Positions 11,781 to 22,374 of a DNA stretch of 64,000 nucleotides are shown one piece after another. The stretch is from Myotis daubentonii. Lineage: Eukaryota > Chordata > Mammalia > Chiroptera > Vespertilionidae. Location: contig NC_081850.1 in NCBI RefSeq assembly GCF_963259705.1, positions 33,509,799-33,573,798 on the forward strand, read 5' to 3'. Position 1 is the stretch's first letter. Each line of letters starts with the position of its first letter. Made by a program: the position numbers and the translations under genes. The notes under the pieces were generated by a model. It was not told the origin of the DNA. It saw only the letters and a program-made list of their open reading frames with translations, and did not search any database.

Positions 11781-12859
11781 GTGAAGATACTTTCTAAAAT
11801 CCCTAAATATGGAAGGTTTGTTCTCCTTCTGAAATAAAAGATGTTAAGGGTTTTTTTTGTTTGTTTGTTTTTATAACTCTCTACTGCTTTGGGTTGTACA
11901 CAAGTTTCTCAGGAAAAGAATGACCTAAGTCTTCTCCCAGTGGAGTCCAGGAAAGATGGAAAGTTAGTATAGGGAGAGGTGGCCATGCTCTATCTGATGG
12001 GACCAATCCTTTGCTGAGTTAGAAAGAGCCACCACCAACTGAAGGTCCTTCAGCCTGAAGGAGAGAAAGGTGATTACCTGACACCCTTTCAAGAGGGAAA
12101 TAGGCTGAGGCCAGTCAGGTCAGGCACTGCCATGGGTGTAAGCATGTTGACCCTACCAGCAGTTTAAGATGGTTATCAAGCATCTAATATATATAAACAG
12201 GGTCTGGGGTGTGAACCTACACAAAACTTACGCTGTTTCCTGCATATAGTATGAATTATGGCACCTTATGCATTTTGCGAATTATTATACTCAACATATA
12301 GTATGTGTTATTGCGTACTTCAGCCACATGTGCTGATTTCCTCCTTTAAATTTTATTCTCCAAAACTTGGTGTCTTTCTTCAAACACATCATGATCAGTC
12401 AGGCATCTATGTGTAGGTGGTCTCCTCTGCCTGAAATGTCTCTGTTTTCCTCTGCTGGAAAATGCATTGGTCCAGGTGTTGACCCATTGCAGCACATGCA
12501 CGGTATGTGTGTAGGAAATGTTTGTGGGATGTGTGAGTGAGTTACTCTTTCATCCCCAAGCTGAGTTACTTCCTTCTCTGTGCTTAGAACCTCTGTGTGC
12601 ATCAGTCGTTTCCTTATGTTGCCCATCATCTCTCTACCTCTGCCATTCTTTTTTGTTGTTGTTGTCACCACCACAATAAATTTACTTTTCTGATGGCACT
12701 ACTGTAGCTGGAGGTGCTTAAGGTGACACCGCCCAAGATTTCCTGCCTTGTAGTTTCCCTTCAGAGAAACGTCTATTTGCTCGTTCCTCCCCCCTTTCTG
12801 GAAGAAAATCCACTATGGGCCATTTACCCAAATAAACCTTTTAGTGCGTTTATTTAAAA
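11781..12859. other. Unique sequence, no gene seen
   Basis: No recognised repeat or gene. A short (GTT)n stretch lies near 12655. The left boundary of the EEF2 pseudogene lies close to the right edge of this interval. Confidence 0.45.
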
Positions 12860-14255
12860 ATATTTTTTGGACATTCGAGTTTCTGAATAAATGGGGGGAA
12901 AAGTGTTGGTTGTCCCATCCCCTCTCCCCCACCGGCCTAATACGTGCTTGCTGCGAGGAGGACATTTCTGCTGTCCCTGAGATCTTAAAATGCAAGTTGA
13001 AAGAAATGGCCTCATGTGTTCCTGCTGCATTGCGCGGGGTGGGCGCCAGACACCTGTCGGGTGGGTGGGGCATCTCGGTGCATCGACAGTCTCGCGAGAG
13101 GTCGAGAGGCCGAGAGGTCGTGAGGCACCTGTGAGGCTCATCTCTGTGGTGGGTGGGGGCGGGCACGGCGTTGCGGTGTCCCACGCGGCAGGGGCTGCGG
13201 GGAGAGCGGCCTGGTCTGTCCCGGAAGTCGCCTGGGGCTGCGATGCCTTCCCTCGGGACTTTGCCGGCAGGCTGCGTGGCTGGTGGCGTCAGGCGCCGCG
13301 GGCAGCCTCTACCGCGGTGAGGCGGGCCTGGCGGAGGCCTGGGGCCTGGGGTGGCCGTGAAGCTGGAGGACCCGCTGCCCGTGGGCGGGCGTCACCACAG
13401 ACACGGGCGTCCATCAACCACCGGGAACTCTGCCGAGACGCGCCCCGCTTCCCGTTCAGGACACCGTAGATGCCACCGGCCCTGGTGACAGACGCCGGGT
13501 CTCCGCGAAGGGACGGCACCGGGAGCTGAGCACCAGGCGCCGGCGGCCGGACTTTCCTGGCGTCCGCGTTCAGCAACACCCGCGGGCACGTCCTCACGTC
13601 CTCGCACGGCGCCCCGCCTTTGGGGGCCCACGGAAGTCCGCCCCATGCGGTCCATGGTCTCCCTGAGGCACTGCACACGCTTGGCCACAGCGATGAGGAC
13701 ATTGACACCAGATGCTGCGGGCCTCGGCCAGGCCCCACTCCCACTCTGGGCCATGGCGGGCTGCTGCCTGAGCGCCTGGGGGGGCGGACACCTTGCCCCT
13801 GGCAGTGTCCTCAGCCATGCTCTTGGGGAAGGGCCGTCCCTTCATGCCCAGTCGGTGGTGCTTGTTGGGGGACTTGGGCACGAGCTGACAGCCTCGCAGC
13901 AGGAGATGGCCAGGGCGGATTTCTTGATCGGGATGCAGGTGTGTGGTTCTTCTCCAGGACCTTCGGGCAGCTCTCCATGTGCATCGCTTGGCCCTCCGCT
14001 TCCACCCCTGCCTCAGGAGGAGTGCTCGCTGGCATGGCCAGCTGCCTCAGACCCGCCACCAGCCAGCTTGTTGGCCTCCAGGGAGACCCCAAGGACAGGG
14101 TTCAGGCTACACTTTATCACCTGCCGGTGGAGAGTGTGCTCCAAGGTGGTGATGACGCCAGGCTTCATGAGGCACTGGTCTGTGCCCACCAGGACCAGGA
14201 TGTTCCTGAAAGGCACATCCTCTGTGGACTCTGCGTGGAACCAGATAGATTCTGA
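12860..14255 (-). pseudogene. EEF2P: Processed pseudogene of EEF2 (3' half)
   Basis: Reading the minus strand, several segments in shifting frames match the C-terminal half of eukaryotic elongation factor 2, the GTPase that drives ribosomal translocation. In order they are EDVPFRNILVLVGTDQ (about 14220-14170), CIPIKKSALAISC near 13930, SPNKHHRLGMKGRPFPKSMAED near 13850-13800 (shown as SPNKHHRLGMKGRP), VAKRVQCLRETMD near 13680, and GGIYGVLNGKRG near 13470. Their order and spacing equal those in EEF2, with no introns. Frameshifts, stops and internal indels make it non-functional. The 3' UTR-like part runs towards an A-rich end near 12860 on the minus strand. The 5' end is truncated at about 14255, the usual outcome of L1-mediated retroposition. 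A target duplication was not found. CpG density is high for a decayed copy. Confidence 0.82.
13090..13099. promoter_or_regulatory. TCTCGCGAGA palindrome (Kaiso/ZBTB33-type motif)
   Basis: A perfect 10-bp palindrome matching the CGCG element found in many CpG-island promoters and bound by ZBTB33 in mammals. Here it lies in the pseudogene's 3' UTR-like part, beside short 'gaggtcgagaggccgag' repeats. Function is only possible, not shown. Confidence 0.35.
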
Positions 14256-14299
14256 ATGCTGGCTCTAATTTATGTTTATTCTAGCAAGATAAACAGAAC

Positions 14300-14345
14300 A
14301 GTGCCCGAAATACAATAGATGCTCAACAAATTGCTGTTGAATGGA
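14300..14345 (+). repeat. MIR 3' core fragment
   Basis: 'agaacagtgcccgaaatac' followed by 'atgctcaacaaattgctgttg' is the characteristic MIR 3' end on the plus strand. Confidence 0.6.
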
Positions 14346-14840
14346 TTTGGAGCTTTTATTCACTCTTGGGCATCTACGTATTCATTGCACCTGGGCACCC
14401 GTGTGGCCTGTGTACTGTCCTCAAATGCAGGCCTCTCGCTGGTGTGGTTTTCTGGCTTAACATGATGTGGTTCTCCAGGGCAGAAGTCAGCAGACTGCCA
14501 GTGGCCAGGACCAAGAGGTATACTCAGCTGCTTACCCTGATTTAGACCCTTGTTTTGTGCTCTACATTTTGATTAGTTCAAGATGAAAAGAGCCTTTGGA
14601 AATGCAAACTCTATGGGACCCTATTTCATAGACAGGAGTCTTTTGAGTTTCAGCAGCCTTTGAAAGCCCTGAAGTGGTCCTGTGCACTGTGGGATCTCCA
14701 GACCAGGTAAGTCCTCTTCCTTCAGCTTATGGGTTCTGGGCTATGGACCATGCCACCTCCTGCATTTATATACTCGGGGAACCCAAGGCTTCCTTGAAAG
14801 GGAAGATACATCGTCAAAGAGCAACTTAAAGGGAGGTAGG
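14346..14840. other. Unique sequence, no gene seen
   Basis: No recognised repeat, open frame or RNA gene. Confidence 0.45.
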
Positions 14841-14905
14841 ATAGCATAGTTGTTAGGAGAATAGATGTTGGAATCAGCATTGGGTTTGAATCACAACTCC
14901 ACCCC

Positions 14906-15680
14906 TGCCGGGGTCCAACCCCAGCGGGTCCAGGGGTCCCCAAAGGTGTGGACGGAGTCGGCGAAGAATGAATGACACGGAGGCTGAGTTCAGTTGATCA
15001 TCATAGCCGGGTTCTCTTGTCAGGGTCTGGTCAGGATCTCTAGCGAAGTTCTGGTTAGGATCTCCAGCCAGGTTCTGTGTCCATGTTCTCTTGCTAGGTT
15101 CTCCAGGTTCTCCAGCCAGGTTCTGTGGCCATGTCCCCTCGCTAGGTTCTCCAGCCAGGTTCTGTCTGAGATCTCCAGCCAGGTTCGGTCACCAGGTTCT
15201 AGTCAGGTTCTCTTGCCAATTTCTATAGTCAGGTTCAGTCCAGGATCTTTTGCCATGTTCTCTCCAGCGAAGTTCTTCTGTCTGTAGGTTCTGTGTAGGT
15301 TCTGTCTTCTGAGTTCTGACTTCTAAGTTCTGTGTCTTGCTGTCTTGTTACATCTGTATTTATACCAGTTGATTCAATCCTATCAATCTCTATTACAAAG
15401 GTTAGGGCGTTTCTTATCTCCATTCCAGGGAGTAAAGATTATGTAGCTTAAGCATGATTGTTCGTAGTTAAAGTGATTAATTACCCGCCTTGAACTTAGT
15501 TGAGGGGTTTTATTCCCTCCCTAACTTCAGGGGAAAATCCCTACCTGGGGATTCAACCTTTCTCAGAGAGGAGACCTTGGTTAAAACACATAGTGCCAAG
15601 AAGGTGAGCAAACATTTTAAGAACAGTATGCCATATATGCCAGGTCCCTTGAAACAGCAAGCATGGACCGGCTCCCGGCA
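14906..15680 (-). mobile_element. Solo LTR of an endogenous retrovirus, with 6-bp TSD
   Basis: A 775-bp LTR running TG to CA, flanked by the 6-bp repeat 'cacccc' (14900-14905 and 15681-15686). It shares both ends and a central block with the LTR at 27122. On the minus strand a TATA box (TATAAATACA, about 15356-15365) gives the orientation. The TSD length suggests a class II (beta-like) ERV. No internal viral genes are present, so it arose by LTR-LTR recombination. Confidence 0.85.
15010..15345. repeat. Minisatellite in the transcribed part of the LTR
   Basis: The motif 'ccaggttct' or a close variant recurs more than a dozen times with irregular spacing, with larger repeats such as 'gatctccagccaggttc'. 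It lies downstream of the TATA box in LTR orientation. The sister LTR at 27122 has only one or two copies here. Confidence 0.85.
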
Positions 15681-15989
15681 CACCCCTTCAGATGTGCGGC
15701 TTTGGACAAACCTACTGAACCTCTCCTAGCATTTGTGATAATATCTGGAATATTGGGGATAATAATACCTATGTTACAGAGTTTTCATAAGAATTATGTG
15801 AGTGAATAAAATATAAAAAAACCAGCCCAGAGTAGCTACTCAGTAGCTGTAGCTGTCATTCTATAAAAGTTCAAGCTCACTGAGGCTTTGGCATCTTAGT
15901 CGGCTTAAGTGCTTTTTCTGTGATTTTTGTATATACAAGTCCTTTACACCAACAGCTGACAGTACACTCTCACCCCCTCTCCTCCCACC

Positions 15990-16400
15990 TGCTACCTCCT
16001 TGAAAAATCCAGGAGTTTAGCTCTTTCCAAATGTGTGTCCTGAGGCATTTCTTCCATTCTAGGAGCAACTCATAACCCCAAAGCTCTCTAATGACATTTG
16101 GAAAATTTTTGTCTTTTATTTCATTCAAATACTTGTCCTGCCTTATTCTTACTCTATTCTTTATGGGACTCCAATTACACCATATATTAGACAATTTCAT
16201 ATTGTCCCTCAGGTCCTGGAGGCTCTTTTATCTTTTACCAACATTTTTTCTCTTTTTGATCTTAAGATAATTTTTGTTGATCTGTGTCTAAGGTCACTGA
16301 TTCTCCTGCCATCTCCAATCTGCTGTTAACTCCTTCCAGTGAGTTTTTAATTGGTTAGTGTCTTCATGCTTTGTTGGAGAAGATCTGTGGAAAACCCAGG
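15990..16400 (-). repeat. Ancient L1/HAL1 ORF1 remnant
   Basis: The minus strand contains 'tggtgtaattggagtcccat' and 'attttccaaatgtcattag'. These fit the ORF1p central region (VIGVP and NFP motifs) of old L1/HAL1 lineages. Stops and frameshifts are frequent. It is much older than the HAL1 copies elsewhere in this window. Confidence 0.5.
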
Positions 16401-16446
16401 GTGTTTCCCAAGCCACTTTAACTTGGCAGGACACAACTTAATTTTT

Positions 16447-16668
16447 TAATAATTTTTATTTTATTTTATTGATTTCTTACAGAGAGGAAGGGAGAGAGAT
16501 AGAGTCAGAAACATCGATGAGAGAGAAACATCGATCAGCTGCTTCCTGCACACCCCCTACTGGGGATGTACCCACAACCAAGGTACATGCTCTTGACCAG
16601 AATTGAACCTGGAACCTTTCAGTCCGCAGGCCAACACTCTATCCACTGAGCCAAACCAGACAGGGCAA
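16447..16668 (-). mobile_element. Ves SINE with 12-bp target duplication
   Basis: A complete minus-strand Ves SINE ending in 'ccactgagccaaaccagac'. The repeat 'aacttaattttt' flanks it at 16435-16446 and 16669-16680. It inserted at the A-rich tail end of the L1 that follows. Confidence 0.92.
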
Positions 16669-17227
16669 AACTTAATTTTTAAAAATGTATTTTTAAATAA
16701 GATATAATTGACGTATAATGTTATATTAGTTTCAGCTGTACAACAATGATTTGATATTTGTGTACATTATGAAGTAATCACAGTAAGTCTAGTCACCATC
16801 CTCACCATACATAGTTACAATATTTTTCTTTTTTATTGTAATAAGGACTTTTAAGATTTACTTTCTTAGCAACTTTCAAATATGTAGTTCAGTATTATTA
16901 ACTGGAAGTTTATATCTTTTGACCCTGTCACTCATTCCTCCTCCAACTTCTGGCAACCACCAATCTATTCTTTGTATCTATGAGTTTGTTTTTTTTTTTT
17001 TTTTTTTTTAAATTTTTGTTGTTATGTTTTAGATTCCACATGTAAGTGAGATCATATGGTATAGGTCTTTCTTTGTCTGGATTAATTCACTTAGTATAAT
17101 GCCTTCAAGGTCAAACCATGTTGTTGCAAATGGCAAGATTCCATTCTTTTTTATGGCTGAATAATATACATACCACATCATTATTCATCCATCCGTGGAC
17201 ACTTAGGTTGTTTCCATATCCTAACTA

Positions 17228-17873
17228 TCTACACTAATAAAAGAGAAAAATGGTAATTGGCGTACAAGCTACCCTTTTCATTGGCTAATCAGGGCTATAT
17301 GCAAATTAACTGCCAACTAAGATTGGCAGTTAACTGCCAACAAGATGGCGGTTAATTTGCATATGTAGGCACAATGCAGGGAGGCGAAAGGGAAAGCAGG
17401 AAGAAGCCCCCTGCCACTGACAGTGATTGGAAACCCAGGGGGGAGCTAAGAGCTGGGGGGCAGGGCAAAGGCGGCCCTGGGGCCGCCTTTGCCCTGCCCC
17501 CCAGCCATGATCGGAGAATCAGGTGCCTTTGCCGCCCTGGCCAGTGATATCAGGAAGTAGGGGTGGAGCCAGCGATGGGAGCTGGGCACAGTCAAAGCTG
17601 GCAGTCCCAGGAGCTAGGGGTCCCTTGCCTGGGCCTAAAGCGAAGCCCACCATCACGGGGCCGCTGCAGCTGCGGGTCCCCGCTGCCCGGGCCGGACGCC
17701 TAGGCCAGAGGCATCAGGCCTGGGCAAGGGGCCGATCCTGGGATTGGAGGGTGATGGGAGTCAACGCCTGAGGGCTCCCAGTATGTGAGAGGGGGCAGGC
17801 TGGGCTGAGGGACACTCTCCCCCCGCCCCCCCCCACACACACAGTGCACGAATTTCGTGCACCGGGCCCCTAG
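17228..17873 (+). mobile_element. HeliBat-type Helitron, 646 bp, inside L1
   Basis: It starts TCTACACTAATAAAAG, ends CTAG, and sits between host A (17227) and T (17874) with no duplication. The L1 reading across the site is uninterrupted when it is removed. It is the same subfamily as 2680-3633 but with one copy of the ~82-bp unit. An additional GC-rich inverted stretch near 17464-17505 could fold on itself. Confidence 0.95.
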
Positions 17874-18304
17874 TTATAAATAATGTTGCAGTGAACATGG
17901 GTGTGCATATATCTATTTGAATTAGTATTTTCGTTTTCTTCAGGTTTATACCCAAAAGCGGAATTGCCAAATCATCTGGTAGTTCTATTTTTAATTTTTT
18001 GAGGAACCTCCTTGCTGTTTTTCATAGTGGCAGCACCAATTTTCATTCCCACCAATTTTCTCCATATCCTTACCAACACTTGTTATTTCTTATGTTTTTA
18101 ATAATCATCATTATTATAGATGTGAGGTGATATCTCATTGTGGTTTTGATGTGGATTTCCCTAATGATTAGTGTTGTTGAATATCTTTTCATGTGCCTGT
18201 TGGCTGCATGTATGTCTTCTTTGGAAAAATGTCTATTTAGATCCCCTGCCCATTTTTTAATTGGATTGTTTGTTTTCTTTGATATTGAGTTGTAGAAAGT
18301 TTTT

Positions 18305-20664
18305 TTTTTAAATTAAATCTTTATTGTTCAGATTATTACAGTTGTTCCTCTTTTTCTCCCCCATAGCTCCCCTCCACCTGGTTCCCACCCCAGCCTCTGC
18401 CCTTACCACCCCCCACTGTCCTCCTCCATAGGTGTACGATTTTTGTCCAGTCTCTTCCCGCACCCCCACACCCCTTTTCCCCCCGAGAATAGTCAGTCCA
18501 CTCCCTTTCTATGCCCCTAATTCTATTATATTCACCAGTTTATTCTGTTCATCAGATTATTTATTCACTTGATTTTTAGATTCACTTGTTGATAGATGTG
18601 TATTTGTTGTTCATAATTTGTATCTTTATCTTTTTCTTCTTCTTCCTCTTCTTAAAGGATACCTTTCAGCATTTCATATAATCCTGGTTTGGTGGTGATG
18701 AACTCCTTTAGCTTTTTCTTATCTGTGAAGCTCTTTATCTGACCTTCAATTCTGAATGATAGCTTTGCTGGGTAAAGTAATCTTGGTTGTAGGTTCTTGC
18801 TATTCATCACTTTGAATATTTCTTGCCACTCCCTTCTGGCCTGCATTGCTTCTGTTGAGAAATCAGCTGACAGTCGTATGGGTACTCCCTTGTAGGTAAC
18901 TGACTTTTTTTCTCTTGCTGCTTTTAAGATTCTCTCTTTGTCTTTTGCTCTTGGCATTTTAATGATGATGTGTCTTGGTGTGGTCTTCTTTAGATTCCTT
19001 TTGTTTGGGGTTCTCTGCACTTCCTGGAGTTGTAAGTCTATTTCTTTCAGCAGGTAGGGGAAGTTTTCTGTCATTATTTCTTCAAGTAGGTTTTCAATAC
19101 CTTGCTCTCTCTCTTCTTCTGGCACCCCCATAATTCGGATGTTGGTACTCTTGAAGCTGTCCCAGAGGCTTCTTACACTATCTTCATATTTTTAGATTCT
19201 TTTTTCTTTTTGTTTTTCCGGTTGGGTGTTTTTTGCTTTTTCGTATTTCAAATCTTTGACTTGATTCTTGGGATCCTCTTGTCTGCTGTTGGATCTCTGT
19301 GTATTATTCTTTATTTCAGTCAGTGTATGCTTAATTTCTAGTTAGTCCTTTTTCATATCCTCGAGGGTCTCACTAGATTTCTTGAGGGTCTCATGAATTT
19401 TATCGGCAGTTTCTAGAAAATTCTTGAAAAACCTTACAAGTGTGGTTTTGAACTCTATATCCAGTAGTTTGCTTTCCTCCATTTCTATCATTTGTGACCT
19501 ATTTCTTTGTCTCTGCATTTTGGCTGCTTCCCTCTGTTGATAGAGTGGCTTTGTGTGCTAGGTGTCTTATAGGGCCCAGTGGCTCAGCATCCTCAATTAC
19601 CTGAGGTGGACACTCTTGGCGCACCCCTTTGTGGGCTTTGTGCACAGTCTTTTTGTGGTTAAACCTTGATTGTTGTAGGTATCACTGGGAGGAATTGACC
19701 TCTAGGCCAATTGGCTGTGAGAATCAACTGTGTCTACAGTGGGAGAACTTCTGTGCTGGAGACACCCTTCTGGGGCAAGACTTGCTTCAGTAGGGCTTTG
19801 GTGCTCACTGAGTTTGCCCCCTGAGTGTGTCCCTTATGAATCTGAGGAGTTGTAATCTGGATAGTCCCACTCTGACCACTGGGTACACTGGCTCTTGGAT
19901 CTCTAAGGAGGTGCTAATTTAGCCTCTGCCTGAGGCTTCCCAGCAGGAGCTATGGAGAGATCTGCAGATTCCTCTTCTTTGTTTGGGATTTGGAGGTGCC
20001 CAGATGAGGCCCAGCTATGAAGCAATGCAAGCTTCTGTGGGGCCTTGGGCCTTCTTTTGGAAGTTCTGGGTCTCTCTGACCCAGCTGCAGTTTGTTAGGT
20101 AATTTTCAGATTGCCAAGGGCCAGGCCTTTCATATGCAAAAGCCTCTATGCATAGCTTGGGTGGGGCGGGGTCTCAGGGAATCAACAGGGCGGAGCAAAC
20201 AGCTATGGCTGCTCCTCAGTCCTACCCTCAGAGGCCCTGCATCTCAGTGTCCCGGTAATCTCGCTGCAAGCACCTCTGAGAGAAAGCCGCCCTCGAGCTC
20301 CGACCGATGCCAGACAGTGCAGTTTCTCCCCGTATGAGTCTGGGTCCCCAGAGACTCACCCGCAACTGGAGGTCAGAGCAGTCGAGAGCTTGAGACAACC
20401 TCTCAATTGAAAAAGACAACTGCGTCCTCAGTTGCCAGCCCTTTCCGCGTGCGCCTCCGTACCTCTGCACTTTACTTCCGCACCTCCTCTGAGTCTCAGT
20501 GTGCTTTTCTCTTTCCTTCTAGTTGTAGAATTTCCACTCAGCCAGCCTTCCTGTGGTTCTGGATGATGTCTGTTTTGTCTTTTAGTTGTATTTTTGAAGT
20601 GGTTGTTCGAGGCAGCAATTTCCGGTGTTTACCTATGCTGCCATCTTGTTTTCTCCCAGGCATC
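18305..20664 (-). mobile_element. HAL1 half-L1 retrotransposon, 2.36 kb, with TSD
   Basis: It runs on the minus strand from a 5' end with 'aagatggcagcatagg' through a ~1.15-kb 5' UTR and ORF1 directly into a 3' UTR and A-rich tail. There is no ORF2, which defines HAL1. The repeat 'tgtagaaagttttt' flanks it at 18291-18304 and 20665-20678. HAL1 depends on reverse transcriptase from full L1s. This copy is essentially full length. Confidence 0.92.
18652..19518 (-). pseudogene. HAL1 ORF1 (ORF1p-like RNA-binding protein), two stops
   Basis: A 289-codon frame on the minus strand starts MQRQRNRSQM. An N-terminal coiled-coil region (roughly residues 15-95) is followed by the RRM (about 105-200) and the C-terminal domain. 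Motifs include TYKGVPIRLSADFS, ARREWQEIFKVMN and LYPAKLSFRIEGQI. In L1, ORF1p trimerises and coats the element's RNA. In-frame stops at codons 59 (19342-19344) and 109 (19192-19194) break it. The part after the second stop is open to the normal end. Confidence 0.88.
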
Positions 20665-20938
20665 TGTAGAAAGTTTTTAATACATATTTTGTATATTAAC
20701 CCCTTATCAGATATATGATTTGCAAATATTTGCTTACATTCTGTAGGTTGCCTTTTTGTTGTTGTTTCCTTCCCTGTACTACTTTTTAGTTGATGTAGTC
20801 CCACTAGTTTATTTTTGCTTTTGTTGCCTTTATTTTGGAGTCAGATACAAAAAATGATCAAGACTGAGTCAAGGAGCAGTTCACTGCCTATGTTTTCTTC
20901 TACAAGTTTTATAGTTTCAGGGGAAGGACTCAGTTTCT

Positions 20939-20986
20939 TCAGTCCGCAAGCCGACGCTCTATCCACTGAGCCAAACCAGTTTCGGC
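20939..20986 (-). mobile_element. 48-bp tail-less Ves SINE head with TSD
   Basis: Only the first 48 nt of a Ves SINE is present. On the minus strand this runs from 'gccgaaactggtttggctc' to the first part of the tRNA-like region. It is flanked by 'aggactcagtttct' (20925-20938) and 'aggactcagcttct' (20987-21000). There is no body and no A-tail. Confidence 0.85.
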
Positions 20987-21066
20987 AGGACTCAGCTTCT
21001 AAACTCTGTCTCCTCAGAGGATCTTGCCAGGGCTTGGTTATAGGTATTGTTAGAATAGGTCTAGAG

Positions 21067-21799
21067 CAGGGGTGGGCAACCCCTGGCATGCGTGCCAAAC
21101 ATGGCATACCAGTAACTTTTGCCGGCACTCGAAACCCTCTCTTATAATCTTCCATTTACAATTTTTTTCTTAATATTGACTTTTTTATTTTTCAGATAAA
21201 TTCAATGTAGGTGCATCTTAGGTAAATAAATAATTTTACATAACAAGTTATCTTAAAGACCATAGACTTGGATTGACAAGAAAGGGGAAGAGCAATTTCT
21301 ATGCCTCTGCCTTAACTCTCCCTGCCTTCCTAGATCCGACCAGTGTTTTGGTTTCATCCACATACGCTTGTGAATCTTTGTTCTCAGTGATGAATTTTGT
21401 TAAGTCTCATAATAGGAGCAGCCTGACGGATGAAAGTAGTAGCTCATGCATATCTCTGAAGGTCACGAAATATAAACCTGATGTAAAATTTCTGTCATCA
21501 GTGATGCAGCAGCAAAAGTCCCACTGGTAGTATCAAACGGAGTCATAAAGTTTTCTGTCGGACTATCAGTGTACATGTATACATTAAAAAATAAATGTAT
21601 TTTTCATCATCATATACTTTGTTTTTGTCGCTTGAATGAATTTTATTATTTCTTCAAGGTTCTTCACATACGTACACTTTAAGAGATATCAAGTAGGCAT
21701 AACATGCTCTCAAAAAATTAGAGTTGGCACGCAGAAGAATTTTGAGTCAGAGATTTTTCTGGTTTTGGCATGCACTCACAAAAAGGTTGCCCACCCCTG
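21067..21799 (+). mobile_element. hAT transposon, 733 bp, with 8-bp TSD
   Basis: The termini 'caggggtgggcaacc' and 'ggttgcccacccctg' are perfect inverted repeats. 'gtctagag' flanks it at 21059-21066 and 21800-21807. The element is internally deleted and retains only a C-terminal transposase piece. The nnnTAnnn target fits the Buster group of hAT elements. Confidence 0.93.
21273..21530 (+). pseudogene. hAT transposase C-terminal fragment
   Basis: An 85-codon open frame includes TYACESLFSVMNFVKSHN followed by RSSLTDE and a 'Y.PD' motif. This is the hAT dimerisation region (hATC) at the very end of the transposase. The BED zinc finger and the RNase H-like catalytic core are absent. The first methionine is arbitrary. 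It is a remnant that marks the element as derived from an autonomous parent. It also resembles domesticated hAT genes, but its position between TIRs settles its origin. Confidence 0.85.
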
Positions 21800-21807
21800 G
21801 TCTAGAG

Positions 21808-22374
21808 TAAGCTTTACTCTTATCATGCTCCTTAGTCTTAATGCATGCATGTTCCTTCCGATATCCCAACCAATGCCCAGCCTTGTTGAAAGATATACAT
21901 ACTGGAGCATGGTAAGCAGAAGGCTTCTCAGTAGTGAGGAGACTCAGTGGTCTAAGGTAGGAAGAATAGTTAAAGGAACCCTGGGCTAGAAGAAGCCCCA
22001 AATAGGGCATAGGGAGTGGATGATACATGGAAGGGAGGAAGGATAATGTCTTTGTGAAACCTAGCTGTGATGGTTGGCAGAATAAAAATGAAATTTTATT
22101 TGAAAAAATGAATTTTCTAACTGTTAGAGTAGTTCGAAGGTGTAATGCTGAGGAAGAGAGAGTTTGTTGTTTTTAAAGGTAACTAAATAAAGGTTAAGTG
22201 ATCCTTGTAGGGAATGTTGTGATGACTCACATATCAGATGAAGATTGAATTTAAGACTTTTATAGCTCCTCCCAATGTGGCATCCCTTGGTTCACTGAAC
22301 TTGAGTTGTTTTAGTAAAAACACTAGTCATTTACTCATTATAGCACAGGAAGGGAATTCTCTTTTATGTGTGTA
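21808..22374. other. Unique sequence, no gene seen
   Basis: No recognised repeat or coding region. Confidence 0.45.

Larger units (their letters stand above)
14841..15830 (+). repeat. MIR SINE split by a solo LTR
   Basis: The MIR 5' half (14841-14905, 'gcatagttgttaggagaa' to 'tcacaactccacccc') and its 3' half (15687-15830, with 'ggggataataatacctatg') are separated by the LTR at 14906-15680. One 'cacccc' belongs to the MIR and the other is the LTR target duplication. Confidence 0.75.
16681..20922 (-). mobile_element. L1 LINE (3' UTR and ORF2 tail), interrupted twice
   Basis: L1 3' UTR and distal ORF2 sequence on the minus strand appears at 16681-17227, 17874-18304 and 20665-20922. Landmarks are 'gatataattgacgtataatg', 'cttaggttgtttccatatcc' and 'aaccccttatcagatatatg'. 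The segments join into one continuous L1 when the Helitron (17228-17873) and HAL1 (18305-20664) are removed. It is 5'-truncated, without coding capacity, and moderately old. Confidence 0.88.

Noticed and set aside
13289..14268. Overlapping frames of 120-211 codons as bat genes
   Set aside because: They are GC-rich shadows across the EEF2 pseudogene. The true homology changes frame several times on the minus strand.
18652..19131. 160-codon frame as a host gene
   Set aside because: It is the C-terminal part of HAL1 ORF1, flanked by HAL1 UTRs and target duplications.
21273..21530. Domesticated hAT-derived gene (ZBED or similar)
   Set aside because: It lies between intact TIRs and an 8-bp duplication and lacks the BED finger and catalytic core, so it is a transposon remnant.
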